A DNA stretch of 64,000 nucleotides from Planctomycetota bacterium (GCA_020425605.1 JAGQRH010000003.1:1-64000), one strand, 5' to 3'. Positions 19,677 to 28,779 are shown, numbered from the stretch's first letter. Translations and numbers: made by a program. The notes: a model not told the origin generated them from the sequence alone.

Positions 19677-19712
19677 CTCCGCCGCTGCGCCCGACGCGTG
19701 GACTACGTGGGG

Positions 19713-20192
19713 TTAGTGGGCAAGCGACAGAAATATCAGTCCGAACAGGGCAACCCAGACAAGCAGCAGTGGAATGCTCCAGACGATCGAGATCCATGAC
19801 AGGATCCGTACCGAGGTGATTGTGCTGCTATCGGTCTGAGGACGACGCCCATTGCGGATCAACTCCTGCACCCGATCGGCGCGTTTGAGGGCGGACGGCC
19901 CGGTGAACAGTCCCAGCGGGATGCCCACGAAGGTCGTCACGATCAGACCGACCAGCGCAAGCGTCATCATCGAGTTGTCGGCCGGCACGTAATGCGGGCG
20001 GGCACCGTAAGGCCGGACAGGATTCTGCGGCGCATAGGGCACGTAGGCCTGCGGCGCCTGCTGGGGGGCATTCTTGTAGTACACGTTGTCAGTGCCCGTC
20101 TCTTCCTGCAGCGGCTTCTGCGTAATCATGCGTCCGCGCGGCAGCGAGGCGGTCCTGGGAAGTCTGCGGTTGGTGCTTGCGGCGATTGTCAT
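19713..20192 (-). CDS. Small two-helix membrane protein (DUF4190-like)
   Basis: A 159-residue protein with a disordered, Pro/Tyr/Gln-rich N-terminal 70 residues (APQAYVPYAPQNPVRPYG) and two C-terminal transmembrane helices (LALVGLIVTTFVGIPLGLF and ISIVWSIPLLLVWVALFGLI) separated by a basic, polar loop containing GPSALKRADRV. This layout resembles DUF4190-type membrane proteins. The start at 20190-20192 is set by a GGAGG ribosome site; the upstream in-frame start adds a poor extension. Function unknown. Confidence 0.7.
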   Translation of the reverse strand: MTIAASTNRRLPRTASLPRGRMITQKPLQEETGTDNVYYKNAPQQAPQAYVPYAPQNPVRPYGARPHYVPADNSMMTLALVGLIVTTFVGIPLGLFTGPSALKRADRVQELIRNGRRPQTDSSTITSVRILSWISIVWSIPLLLVWVALFGLIFLSLAH

Positions 20193-20290
20193 CAGCGTTC
20201 CTCCGTATCGTTCACGCACATATTGAACGACACGCAGGCACACGCCGCGATTACGATGCACCCGAACGTTTGTAAGGCCCGGTCAAGCCA

Positions 20291-20683
20291 TCAAGGCATG
20301 GTCGGCGCAGGCGATTCCAGGCCGGGGTTGTAGCTGTCCATGAATGCCAATACGGAACCGGCCGCCCACAAGATCGCAAACGCGAACATAAAGATCGCGA
20401 GCATCGAGCCCACATTGTGCTGCCGACGCCCGACTTTGGTGATTGCCAACGCGACGATCCACGTGAACACGGGAATCACGTACGCGCCGGTTGCGGTCGA
20501 GACATAGAACTGGGCGAGCCCTGAGAGCTCGCGCCCGAAGTCGCGCGCCAGCTCCACCCCTTGCCCTACCGACATCGAAACAAAGATGCACCCGCCAACA
20601 CCTGCCAGCATCCCCAGCGTCAGGAACAGCAGCAGGCCGCGGGTCTGTTGCGGCGGTCGTTTCTCCGGAGGCACGTCCGACAT
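20291..20683 (-). CDS. Small membrane protein downstream of radA, function unknown
   Basis: A 130-residue protein with three predicted membrane helices (LLLFLTLGMLAGVGGCIFV, AYVIPVFTWIVALAI, MLAIFMFAFAILWAAGSVLA). The ATG at 20681-20683 is five bases after GGAG; a GTG overlapping the radA stop also exists but is too close to that site. The gene begins just beyond the radA stop on the same strand, so it is probably the second gene of a radA transcript. No family is recognised. Confidence 0.7.
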   Translation of the reverse strand: MSDVPPEKRPPQQTRGLLLFLTLGMLAGVGGCIFVSMSVGQGVELARDFGRELSGLAQFYVSTATGAYVIPVFTWIVALAITKVGRRQHNVGSMLAIFMFAFAILWAAGSVLAFMDSYNPGLESPAPTMP

Positions 20684-20685
20684 GC

Positions 20686-22062
20686 TCACTCCACCAGGTA
20701 GAATTTTTCCAGCCCTTCGCGCAGGTTGCTGATCTGGATCAGACGGAAGTCCTTCGGTGCGCGCACGTTTTCGCCGCGCAGCTTGGGCACCACCGCCTGC
20801 TGGAAACCCAGCTTAGCTGCTTCATCCAGACGTTGCTGCATGTGAGTCACGCTGCGCACTTCGCCGGCGAGACCGACTTCGCCTATGAATACCGTCGCGG
20901 GCGGCAGCTTCACTTCCTGCGATGAACTCGCGACCGCAAAGCAGGCCGCAAGATCCGCCCCCGGCTCATCCACCATCACGCCGCCTACGATATTCAGGTA
21001 GACCTCAAGCTGGCTCAAACGCAGCCCTGCGCGCCGCTCCAGCACGGCCAGCAGCATGTGGGCGCGGTTCTGCTCGAGCCCGGTGAATCGGCGACGCGGC
21101 GATGACATCGGGCTGGGGCTTACCAGCGCTTGCACTTCCACCAGCAGTACGCGCGTGCCCTCGGCCGCGGGCAGGATCGCGCAGCCGCTGCGAGAGTTGT
21201 CGTATTCGTCGAGAAACACTTTGGACGCGTTCTCAACTTCCACCAGACCTTCCTGGCGCATCTCGAACACGCCCAGCTCACCGGTGCTGCCAAAGCGATT
21301 CTTGCTCGCGCGCAGCAGCCGGAACGACTGGAACTTCTCGCCCTCGAAGTTGAGAACCGTGTCCACCATGTGCTCCAGCGTGCGAGGGCCCGCGACCGTG
21401 CCTTCCTTGGTGACGTGGCCGACAAGGATCACAGGCATATGCAATGACTTCGCCTGCATGATGATGCCCGCGGCACACTCACGCACCTGGCCGACGCTTC
21501 CGGGCGCGCTTGGCAGGTCCGAGTCATACAGCGTTTGCACGGAGTCGATGATGCACAGCGCGGGCTCCAGCTCCTTGATGTGGTTGCGAATCGCGTCCAG
21601 CATCGTCTCCGCGACCACAAAGAGTTCGTTGCCGAGGCAGCCCAGCCGCTCGGCGCGCAGCTTCACCTGCTCTGCCGACTCTTCGCCGGTCACGTACAGC
21701 ACGGCCTTACCCGTAGACGCTCCGAATTTCGCGGCAGCCTGCAGGACCAGAGTACTCTTGCCGATGCCAGGGTCGCCCGCCAGCAGCACGGCCGAGCCGG
21801 GCACAAAGCCGCCGCCGAGAACGCGATCCAGCTCACCTATACCGGTGCGCACACGCGACGATTCCAGCGGCGTAACGTCCTTGACGCGTTGGGGCTTGGT
21901 GGGTGTATTCAGCGCGGCGCGCCGTGACGGGCGCACCTTTGACACGTCAAGTTCTTCGACCAGCGTATTCCACGCATTACAGCCCGGGCATTTGCCCAGC
22001 CACTTCGGCGAGTTGTACCCACACTCGCGGCATGCAAAAACCATCTTGGTCTTTTTGGCCAT
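20686..22062 (-). CDS. radA: DNA repair protein RadA
   Basis: A 458-residue RecA-related ATPase that processes branched recombination intermediates. Domains in order: a zinc finger (CRECGY and CPGCNAW, residues 10-30), a RecA-like core with Walker A GDPGIGKST (about 96-104), the RadA-specific KNRFGSTGELGVFEM motif, and a C-terminal Lon-protease-like domain whose catalytic serine is not expected to act. Length and motif order are standard for the family. The ATG at 22060-22062 begins MAKKTKMVFAC. The RAYT element lies directly upstream. Confidence 0.97.
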   Translation of the reverse strand: MAKKTKMVFACRECGYNSPKWLGKCPGCNAWNTLVEELDVSKVRPSRRAALNTPTKPQRVKDVTPLESSRVRTGIGELDRVLGGGFVPGSAVLLAGDPGIGKSTLVLQAAAKFGASTGKAVLYVTGEESAEQVKLRAERLGCLGNELFVVAETMLDAIRNHIKELEPALCIIDSVQTLYDSDLPSAPGSVGQVRECAAGIIMQAKSLHMPVILVGHVTKEGTVAGPRTLEHMVDTVLNFEGEKFQSFRLLRASKNRFGSTGELGVFEMRQEGLVEVENASKVFLDEYDNSRSGCAILPAAEGTRVLLVEVQALVSPSPMSSPRRRFTGLEQNRAHMLLAVLERRAGLRLSQLEVYLNIVGGVMVDEPGADLAACFAVASSSQEVKLPPATVFIGEVGLAGEVRSVTHMQQRLDEAAKLGFQQAVVPKLRGENVRAPKDFRLIQISNLREGLEKFYLVE

Positions 22063-22126
22063 GGGCGGATGTTAGCGAGCCACACGAAAGTCCGAAGTGC
22101 GAAGTTCGAAGTTGGGGTGCACCGAC

Positions 22127-22218
22127 TGCAGTTGGCCGCATCGCGGCCAAGGCACTTAGCCCACGGCTTCAGCCGTGGGTATCCCGGCACCAAAACCACA
22201 GGCGCCCCGTAGGGGCGC
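22127..22218 (+). repeat. Left inverted-repeat end with three palindromes
   Basis: Contains three hairpins: TTGGCCGC/GCGGCCAA (22132-22150, loop ATC), CCCACGGCT/AGCCGTGGG (22160-22179) and GCGCCCC/GGGGCGC (22202-22218). Their order is mirrored at the right end. Confidence 0.85.
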
Positions 22219-22222
22219 TGCT

Positions 22223-22675
22223 TCAGTCCCAGAGATAGCGTTCATCGTAGTCCGTTCCATGACGCTTCAGGAAGTCGATCAGTTCTTCCTTGAAACCTAC
22301 GTTGCGGTGGTGTTCCTCTTGTTCGGCAATGTAGCGCCCCACATTCGGCGTCTTCGACTGACTTACGCTGAAGGCCGCATACCCTGTCTGCCACGCGAAC
22401 TTGTTGCCGGGCTTCAACTCTTCATTCGCCCACTTGGATGAGCTTCCCTTGATCTGCCTCAACGCATCGGCCAGGGAGACAGCCGTGCCCAGGCGGCAAA
22501 GGATGTGTACATGGTCGTCGACACCGCCGATTGCGAGCATCTCGCCTTTCACTTCCCGGATGATCCCGCCGACATAGGCATACAGGCGCGGTCTCAAGGA
22601 CGACGTAATCAGAGGTGCGCGGTCCTTGGTACTGAACACGAGGTGGTAATTGAGATTCGTGTACGTGTGTCCCAT
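22223..22675 (-). CDS. REP-associated tyrosine transposase (IS200/Y1 family)
   Basis: A 150-residue single-strand DNA transposase. The metal-binding HUH motif is HVHIL (near 54-58), and the nucleophilic tyrosine is probably in GRYIAEQEEHH. The opening TYTNLNYHLVFSTKDRAP is typical of Y1 transposases, and the length fits. It appears intact. The ATG at 22673-22675 lies just inside the right hairpin. The protein would nick and rejoin the flanking palindromes; whether the element still moves cannot be judged from one copy. Confidence 0.93.
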   Translation of the reverse strand: MGHTYTNLNYHLVFSTKDRAPLITSSLRPRLYAYVGGIIREVKGEMLAIGGVDDHVHILCRLGTAVSLADALRQIKGSSSKWANEELKPGNKFAWQTGYAAFSVSQSKTPNVGRYIAEQEEHHRNVGFKEELIDFLKRHGTDYDERYLWD

Positions 22676-22693
22676 GGCGCTTCTCCCTGTGCA

Positions 22694-22788
22694 GCGCCCC
22701 TACGGGGCGCGGACGCTTTCGGGACCCATGGTACCCACGGCTGAAGCCGTGGGCTAAATTCCAAGGCCCCTGTCGGGGGCCAACTGCA
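22694..22788 (-). repeat. Right inverted-repeat end with three palindromes
   Basis: Mirror image of the left end: GCGCCCC/GGGGCGC (22694-22710), CCCACGGCT/AGCCGTGGG (22734-22753) and a GGCCCC/GGGGCC hairpin (22765-22781), ending in GGCCAACTGCA. The outer hairpin has diverged in sequence but keeps its pairing. Confidence 0.85.
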
Positions 22789-22802
22789 ACTCGCCCCGCC
22801 GG

Positions 22803-23960
22803 CTACTGCCCCTGGTAGCCCTTCCAATAGCCGCTCGGGCTCGGGCCGGACTCGGTCGGGTAGACCACGTTGCCTTCAATTACCACGTCGGGGCCGACGG
22901 TGCGGGTCTTCACGTTGTCGAATGTGATCGCGCGCTCAACATCCGGGATGCCGGGGCCTTCCACGGGCGTGGTGGCCGACTCGCCGCCGAAAATCTTGGG
23001 CGCGAGGTAGATCTTCACCCGGTCAATCGCGCGCTCCTGGAAGGCTGTCGCAAACAGGCCACCGCCTCCTTCGATGATCGCGCTCGTCACGCCCCGGTCG
23101 CCCAGATCGTGCAGAATTTCCATCCAGCGCAGCTGCCCGCCTTGGCTCGGCAGCAGAATCAGATACACCCCGGCAGCCTCGAGCTGCTTCTGCTTCTCCT
23201 CAGGGGCGTCCTCGGAGCAGTAGATGAAAACCGGGAAATCACCCGCCGTCTTCACCAGGCTGCGATCCATGCCGATGCGCAGGTCCCGGTCAATCACTAC
23301 CCGAAGCGGCTGGCGGCCGACGTCGCCGCGCGCAGTCAGTTGCGGGTCGTCGCGCTCGACTGTGCCGGTGCCGACAATCAGCGCGCCGGTGCAGCCGCGG
23401 TCGTAGTGAACTTCACGCCGCGAGGCCTCACTGCTGATCCAGCGCGCGTCGCCGGTGCGTGTCGCGATCTTGCCGTCAAACGTCATCGCCCACTTGGCGG
23501 TCACCAACGGGCGCCCGCGGCGCACGTGAAGGAAGAACGCAGCATTCAACTCTGCCGCTTCGTCGAGACATTCGCCCACTGCCACGTCGATCCCGGCCGC
23601 GGCCAGCGCCTTGATGCCATTGCCTGCCACCTTCGGGTGTGGGTCCTGCACGGCGACCACGACGCGCGAAAGCCCGGCCGCTGCAATCTGCGGCACGCAG
23701 GGCGGAGTCTTCTTGCCGTCGTATGCTTCGCAGCAGGGCTCAAGCGACACGTACATTGTCGCGCCTTTGGCCTTGTCGCCTGCCATCCGGATGGCGTTTG
23801 CCTCGGCGTGCGCGCCGCCGAACTCTTCGTGGAAACCTTCGCCGACGATCTGGCCGTCTTTGACGATCACGGCGCCAACCATGGGGTTGGGTGCGACGTA
23901 AGGCTGGCCCCTGCGAGCAAGCTCAAGGGCCCGCCACATGAATCGACGGTCCTGTGCCAT
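22803..23960 (-). CDS. ribD: Bifunctional riboflavin deaminase/reductase RibD
   Basis: Catalyses the second and third steps of riboflavin synthesis: deamination of the pyrimidine intermediate, then reduction of the ribosyl chain with NADPH. The 385-residue protein has a deaminase domain (about 1-150) with the zinc ligands in HAEANAI and a PC ... TPPC pair, here spaced EPCCEAYDGKKTPPC, and a C-terminal reductase domain with AKWAMTFDGKIATRTGD. Start at 23958-23960 gives MAQDRRFMWRALELAR; the longer frame has no support. No other rib gene and no FMN riboswitch signature is seen beside it. Confidence 0.95.
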   Translation of the reverse strand: MAQDRRFMWRALELARRGQPYVAPNPMVGAVIVKDGQIVGEGFHEEFGGAHAEANAIRMAGDKAKGATMYVSLEPCCEAYDGKKTPPCVPQIAAAGLSRVVVAVQDPHPKVAGNGIKALAAAGIDVAVGECLDEAAELNAAFFLHVRRGRPLVTAKWAMTFDGKIATRTGDARWISSEASRREVHYDRGCTGALIVGTGTVERDDPQLTARGDVGRQPLRVVIDRDLRIGMDRSLVKTAGDFPVFIYCSEDAPEEKQKQLEAAGVYLILLPSQGGQLRWMEILHDLGDRGVTSAIIEGGGGLFATAFQERAIDRVKIYLAPKIFGGESATTPVEGPGIPDVERAITFDNVKTRTVGPDVVIEGNVVYPTESGPSPSGYWKGYQGQ

Positions 23961-24050
23961 GGTGCGTTCCGGACGGGGCCTGCAATGTAGCGCGTACCGC
24001 GATACAGGCATAGGGCTTGGGGGTGATTGAAGGCCCCCCGTCGTAATGCC

Positions 24051-25325
24051 CTAGTCAGTCGATCGCAGCTTGACGAACGTCAGGCCGACCATGCCGCACA
24101 CCGCACCGCAAGCGCCGCCGATCACGAACAACTCCCGCGGGCCGATCCAGCCGAGTGCGAGCCCCGTGGTCAGCGCCGACAGCGCCGTGAAACCCTGCAC
24201 GGTGATCGTCACCAGTGCGAAGATTCGCCCGAGGCGCTCACGCGGGTAGTGGCGCTGGATCAGCGTCGTTCGGCCGACCGTGATCAGCGGAATCGTAAGC
24301 CCGTGCAGGAAGATCGCGACCAGGAATTGCGGAAACGTGTTCAGCCATAAGAACGGCACGTAGGTGATGCCGTCCATGAACATGCCAAAGATGACCAGTC
24401 TGCCGGTCCTTACGCGCGTGCCGAAGCGCGCGATCAGCAACGTGCCGATGAACCAACCTAGGCCCAGCATCGCCTCGAACACGCCGTAGGCCCAGGTCTC
24501 CAGCTTCAGGTGCGATTTAATGAGGAACATGCCGCCGACGATCGCCGGGCCCATGATGAAGAAATTGTCCACGGCCGTGAGGAACAGCAGCGCGCGCAGG
24601 CGAGTGTCTTTCCAGGCGTTGGCGAGGCTCTCGCGCAACTCATGCAGTGAGCCCGGACGCGAGCCGGGCTCGGCCAGCGTCTTTCGAGGTGCCTGGATCA
24701 GCAGGATGCACACGAAGCTGACCACAAAGCTCGCCGCGTCGGCCACCAGCAGCCAGACGATGCCGGTCGGGCCGGGCGGGCTGCTGCCGTACAGATCCGG
24801 CCACAACAGAATGCCCACCAGCCCAGCGCCCAGGATCACCGCGAGTTGCTGACTGGTCTGGAAGATGCTGTTCACCCGCAGCAGGTTCGCGCCTTCGGCG
24901 AGGTCCGGTATCAGCGCGTCGCGCGCCGGGTTGAACACGGTCGCGAACAGGTAGCTGGCAAAAGCCACAACCGGCAGCATCCACCACGCCAGCACGTCAG
25001 CGAAGAACAGCACCGGGACACAACCCACGACCAGCGCCCGGACGATATCGGAGATCAGCATCATCCCGCGGCGCGAGAAGCGATCCACCAGCACGCCCGC
25101 ATAGGCGCCGAACAGCAGGAAGGGCAGCGCATCCATCATGCGCGTCAGCCCAACTTCAACGCCGGCATCCCGGCCGATCAGGTAGATGACCAGAAAGCCA
25201 ATGCAGGTGGAAAACGCCGAATCGCCGGTGCCCGAAACAAACTGAGCCACCCAGAGCAGAAACAGGTTCCGCCCACGCCTCGGCGAAGCGGGCGATGCAT
25301 CCACAGGCTCAGCGACCTCAGTCAT
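24051..25325 (-). CDS. MFS transporter (enterobactin-exporter/MefA-like subgroup)
   Basis: A 424-residue inner-membrane carrier with about twelve helices. It begins with the cytosolic start and first helix NLFLLWVAQFVSGTGDSAF and has the loop DRFSRRGMMLISD between helices 2 and 3, as in the MFS_3/MefA-like branch. The substrate is not evident. It is encoded upstream of ribD on the same strand with a 90-base gap. The start at 25323-25325 is the first available. Confidence 0.88.
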   Translation of the reverse strand: MTEVAEPVDASPASPRRGRNLFLLWVAQFVSGTGDSAFSTCIGFLVIYLIGRDAGVEVGLTRMMDALPFLLFGAYAGVLVDRFSRRGMMLISDIVRALVVGCVPVLFFADVLAWWMLPVVAFASYLFATVFNPARDALIPDLAEGANLLRVNSIFQTSQQLAVILGAGLVGILLWPDLYGSSPPGPTGIVWLLVADAASFVVSFVCILLIQAPRKTLAEPGSRPGSLHELRESLANAWKDTRLRALLFLTAVDNFFIMGPAIVGGMFLIKSHLKLETWAYGVFEAMLGLGWFIGTLLIARFGTRVRTGRLVIFGMFMDGITYVPFLWLNTFPQFLVAIFLHGLTIPLITVGRTTLIQRHYPRERLGRIFALVTITVQGFTALSALTTGLALGWIGPRELFVIGGACGAVCGMVGLTFVKLRSTD

Positions 25326-25366
25326 GCGCCGGAGTGTAGGTTTGCCGGCGGATAATTCGACTCAGG

Positions 25367-27100
25367 CTAGTCGCCCGGCGAATAGTCGATGTCCGCCTTC
25401 GGAAGAGACTCCCGAAGGCCATCCATCGCTTTCTCGTGCTTCGACTTGGTGTCGGATACCCGCAGACTCGTCAGCTTTGCCAGCCGAGAGAGGCCCGCCA
25501 CGGCCGCGTTTGTCGCATCCGGCGCGATGCTGACCCAGAGCTCTTCCAGCGACTCCAGCCCGGCTACTTCCGCGAGCGCCTTGTCTGAAAGCCCTCCAAG
25601 TGTACTCATGCCGAGGACACGCAATGCTTTGAACGTGCGCAGACCTGACGCGGACTTGCTCAAGTTCTTCGCCCCGTGAAGGTCCAGCACCTCGAGTTCC
25701 GTAAGCTTCTCCAGACACAACAAGCCCGAGTTCGAAACCCGGGACTCCGTGACTCTCAACTCTCGCAGTGAGGTCAGGTCGGCGAGATGCTCGAATGCGC
25801 CGTCGCCGATTCGACCGGCGTCCATCAGATCAAGCACGCGAAGTTGCTTGAGCGCTGCCAGCCCCGCAAAAGACTCGTTGGTCAGTTCGCTTGCTACCCA
25901 TGTCGAGATCACTTCCAGGCCCGTCGCATCGCAGATTGCCAGGAAAGCCTCTGGCGTGATCCTCTGGCAGCCGAGGTAAATTTCTCGCAAATTAATGGCG
26001 CTCGCGAGATGGCGGAAGCCGTCCACAGACAGCTCCCCACAACCTTCCACGTGAAGCACTCGCAGTCGTGGCAAGCGGCAGATCGCCTCGAAGCCGACGT
26101 CGTCCACGCCGGAGTAGTCTCTCAGATTGAGCACCTCAAGCTTCGAGTCGGCGCCAAAAGCGTCAAACCCATGGCCGCGCATCCCTTCATAGTCAACATT
26201 GTGCGCCCACAGCTCTCGCAACTGCGGTAACGCGGCCAGGTGGCGGATACCCGCATCGGTAAGGTAGTCGCAGTAGCTGATGCCTAGAGTTTCGAGAGTC
26301 GTGATCTTGGCCAGCGTCTTGCAGTCGTCGTCCGTCAGCGCGGGCGTGCCCTGAAGGTTCAGCAACTTCAGATGCTTCAGCTTGGCGAGGTGTTTCAATC
26401 CGGCCCCCGTCCAAGCGTTCCAGTGCACTGACGTGAAGCAGGCAGGCACCCAGACCCACGCGTCGAGATTCAACACTTCGAGACGCTCAAGCGCCGATAT
26501 CTGCTCCAGCGCACCGTCCGAAAGCCCCTCGCACTCGGCGAGATCCAGCTCGCGCAGCTTCGGCATCTTGGCCAGCACGGCGAGGTCGTCATCTTTCAGA
26601 TCGTTGCATCGTGGCAGCGCCAGCGCTTCAAGGTTTGGTAGTGCGGCAATGCGCGCGAGACCCTCGGCCGTGAATTCACACATCGTCAGCCGCAACCGGC
26701 GCAGATTCGATAGTTTCTCGACAAAGCCCAGCTGCTCATCGTTGCAGGCCGTCCAGTGGTCGATGTAAAGCTCTTCCAAGGCGGTCAACCCAGCCAGCCA
26801 GTGGAGTTCCTCGCCGGTGATGTTTGACCATGAATCGAACGTGAGGCTTTTGAGGCTCTTGAGCGCCGCAAGGCTTTTCCAGCCCGCGTCGTCCAAGTCC
26901 ATGTCGTAGAACTCCACCACCTCAAGCTGCTTGAAGCGGGCGAGCTGCGCCATCGACTCCGCATTGGGCCAGCTAATGGACAAATTACGCGTATCGGCCG
27001 GAAGCGAGTTCAGCCTTGCAATGGTAGGGCTCGGCGGCGGCTCGACGGCCAAACAGCCGGAGGACGCAACCAGCAACACAGCAATCAACAGGCGTGACAA
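25367..27100 (-). CDS. Leucine-rich-repeat lipoprotein (cysteine-containing LRR)
   Basis: A 577-residue exported protein built of about twenty 24-residue leucine-rich repeats (for example LRELDLAECEGLSDGALEQI), of the cysteine-containing AMN1-like type common in Planctomycetota. A TTG start at 27098-27100 is chosen: GGGAGG lies eight bases before it and the product then begins with a lipoprotein signal (SRLLIAVLLVASSGC). A GTG at 27166 is possible but would put 22 polar residues ahead of the signal. LRR surfaces normally bind proteins; a cell-surface role is inferred. Confidence 0.88.
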   Translation of the reverse strand: MSRLLIAVLLVASSGCLAVEPPPSPTIARLNSLPADTRNLSISWPNAESMAQLARFKQLEVVEFYDMDLDDAGWKSLAALKSLKSLTFDSWSNITGEELHWLAGLTALEELYIDHWTACNDEQLGFVEKLSNLRRLRLTMCEFTAEGLARIAALPNLEALALPRCNDLKDDDLAVLAKMPKLRELDLAECEGLSDGALEQISALERLEVLNLDAWVWVPACFTSVHWNAWTGAGLKHLAKLKHLKLLNLQGTPALTDDDCKTLAKITTLETLGISYCDYLTDAGIRHLAALPQLRELWAHNVDYEGMRGHGFDAFGADSKLEVLNLRDYSGVDDVGFEAICRLPRLRVLHVEGCGELSVDGFRHLASAINLREIYLGCQRITPEAFLAICDATGLEVISTWVASELTNESFAGLAALKQLRVLDLMDAGRIGDGAFEHLADLTSLRELRVTESRVSNSGLLCLEKLTELEVLDLHGAKNLSKSASGLRTFKALRVLGMSTLGGLSDKALAEVAGLESLEELWVSIAPDATNAAVAGLSRLAKLTSLRVSDTKSKHEKAMDGLRESLPKADIDYSPGD

Positions 27101-27212
27101 TGTACTGCCTCCCGGGGCGGGAGAGGGGACGCGACCATTATCAAGTTTCAGCGGGCGCGACGCCACCCGAAATCGCTTGTCGGGGTGTTGGGGCTAGCTA
27201 GCCTTGCCGCCC

Positions 27213-27797
27213 ATGGGTGATCCGAACATGGAACGGGCGCAGCAGGCCTTTGGCCGCATGGTGGACGAGCTCTACAAGCGCGAGGCCACCGGCCGCGCCG
27301 TGCTTGCGTTTGAGCTTTCCGAGGAAGTCATCGCGGCAACCGTGCAGAGCGGCGCCGGCGAGCAGAACGAAGCCGAGATATCCGACGTGAAGCTGCAACT
27401 CTTCCCTGATGCCGCGCTGTTCTCGGCGCGCATCAAGGTGAAGGGCAAGGCCTGGCCGCCGCGCCCGCCGGTGGACACAAAAATCGAATTCGGCGTACGC
27501 GAAATCACTCACAGCGAAGCGGGGAAGTCGGGCTCCGTGCTCTTTCGCGTAGAAAAGCCGCTGACCTTCAGCAGCACGTTCGCCGACATCGTAATGGGCC
27601 TGCTCGGCAAGCTGATGCGCGGCGGACCGGTCAGCCTCGATTCGCTGCGCCACAAGGACGCGTTGATCACGCTGGACTTCGCCAAGCTGCTGGCAATGCT
27701 TCGACCGGACATGGCCGGCAATGCGGGCCAGATGCGCCTTTACAACATGAAGGTCGAGCAGGCGCGCGTGCGTTTCGAATTGGGTTTCCTGAGATAA
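27213..27797 (+). CDS. Conserved hypothetical protein, no recognised domain
   Basis: A protein of about 194 residues, predicted mostly beta with a short N-terminal helix (ERAQQAFGRMVDELYKRE) and no signal peptide. Two starts are plausible: ATG 27213, used here, and ATG 27228, which has GGGTGA before it. It is 10 bases upstream of the antiporter gene and probably co-transcribed with it. The alternating LRVEKPLTFSS-like strands recall lipid- or membrane-binding domains such as DUF2993, but this is only an impression. Confidence 0.65.
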   Translation: MGDPNMERAQQAFGRMVDELYKREATGRAVLAFELSEEVIAATVQSGAGEQNEAEISDVKLQLFPDAALFSARIKVKGKAWPPRPPVDTKIEFGVREITHSEAGKSGSVLFRVEKPLTFSSTFADIVMGLLGKLMRGGPVSLDSLRHKDALITLDFAKLLAMLRPDMAGNAGQMRLYNMKVEQARVRFELGFLR

Positions 27798-27807
27798 CCG
27801 GGACGCG

Positions 27808-28779
27808 GTGGACATCTTCCTGATCATCCTGCAGTTGGCATTCGGCGTCGTTGGTCTTCACTTCGGCGCGGAGTGGCTGGTTTCCGGAAGCTCCCGGCTC
27901 GCACTCACGTTTGGCGTGAAGCCGCTCGTGATCGGGCTGACGCTGGTCGCATTCGGCACCAGCGCGCCGGAGCTTACCGTCAGCATGGCCGGTGCAATCG
28001 GCGGCCAGCCTGACGTCAGCGTCGGCAACGTGATCGGCAGCAACATCGCGAACATCGGGCTGGTGCTTGGGCTGAGCGCGACAATCCGCCCGATCAACGT
28101 CGACCCCGAGGTCTTCCGCCGCGACCTGCCTGCCATGCTGTTCGCCGCGCTGCTGATCGCCGTGTTGCCGTTCATCGGCGGGCCCATTGAAACGGGCGAC
28201 GGCGCGGGCTTCATGCTGGACCGCTGGAAGGCCGTGATCCTGCTTGTCACGATCGCGGTCATCCTGTTCCTGATGTTCCGCGGCTCCCGCGGCGGTGACG
28301 AACCGCGTGAGCACACGCCGCGGCGCCACAGGGCAGGGCTGGTATTGCTGACCATCTTCGGTCTCGCGGCGCTGCTGGTTGGCGGCAAGCTGTTCGTGGA
28401 CGGGGCGGTCGACGCGGCGCAGCGGCTGGGAATTCCGCAGCTGGTGATCGGACTGACCGTCGTCGCTGTCGGCACCAGCCTGCCGGAGCTTGCAACCAGC
28501 ATCGTGGCGATCATCCGGGGCGAGAGTGCCATCAGCCTCGGCAACGTCGTCGGCAGCAACATCTTCAACATCTGCCTTGTGCTGGGTCTGGTCTCGCTGG
28601 TGCACCCGCTGGTGATCGACGCGCGGGTCATGAAAATGGACATGATCGTAATGCTGGGCTTCTCGGCCGGGGTCACGGCACTGGCATGGCGCGGCAAACG
28701 ACTCAGCCGGCCGGAAGGACTGCTGCTGCTTTCGGCCTACGGGCTCTACATCACGAACCTGTTCGTCGGCTGGGTCTAG
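27808..28779 (+). CDS. Calcium/sodium antiporter, CaCA family (YrbG-like)
   Basis: A 323-residue inner-membrane exchanger with about ten helices in two inverted halves. Each half has the alpha-repeat signature: GTSAPELTVSM with GNVIGSNIANIGLVLG, and GTSLPELATSI with GNVVGSNIFNICLVLG, where the Glu residues coordinate the cation. A cytosolic loop (about 140-170) separates the halves. It starts with GTG after GGGACGCG. It likely exchanges Ca2+ or another cation for Na+ or H+. Confidence 0.93.
   Translation: MDIFLIILQLAFGVVGLHFGAEWLVSGSSRLALTFGVKPLVIGLTLVAFGTSAPELTVSMAGAIGGQPDVSVGNVIGSNIANIGLVLGLSATIRPINVDPEVFRRDLPAMLFAALLIAVLPFIGGPIETGDGAGFMLDRWKAVILLVTIAVILFLMFRGSRGGDEPREHTPRRHRAGLVLLTIFGLAALLVGGKLFVDGAVDAAQRLGIPQLVIGLTVVAVGTSLPELATSIVAIIRGESAISLGNVVGSNIFNICLVLGLVSLVHPLVIDARVMKMDMIVMLGFSAGVTALAWRGKRLSRPEGLLLLSAYGLYITNLFVGWV

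Larger units (their letters stand above)
22127..22788. mobile_element. RAYT/IS200-like element bounded by mirrored palindromes
   Basis: About 660 bases between radA and ribD carry one Y1 transposase gene flanked by long inverted repeats. Moving inward from each side the ends hold TGCAGTTGGCC (22127-22137 and its complement at 22778-22788), a CCCACGGCT-based palindrome (22160-22179 and 22734-22753), and a GCGCCCC/GGGGCGC hairpin (22202-22218 and 22694-22710). The matching blocks run TTAGCCCACGGCT on one side and its complement on the other. REP-associated transposases act on such hairpins. The outer boundaries are inferred from where the repeat similarity stops. Confidence 0.8.

Noticed and set aside
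22127-22788. CRISPR-like repeat pattern from the repeated palindromes
   Set aside because: There are only two mirrored ends, no regular spacers and no cas gene; a transposable element explains it.
23961-24050. FMN riboswitch before ribD
   Set aside because: The 90-base gap lacks the conserved RFN boxes and is too short for the usual fold.
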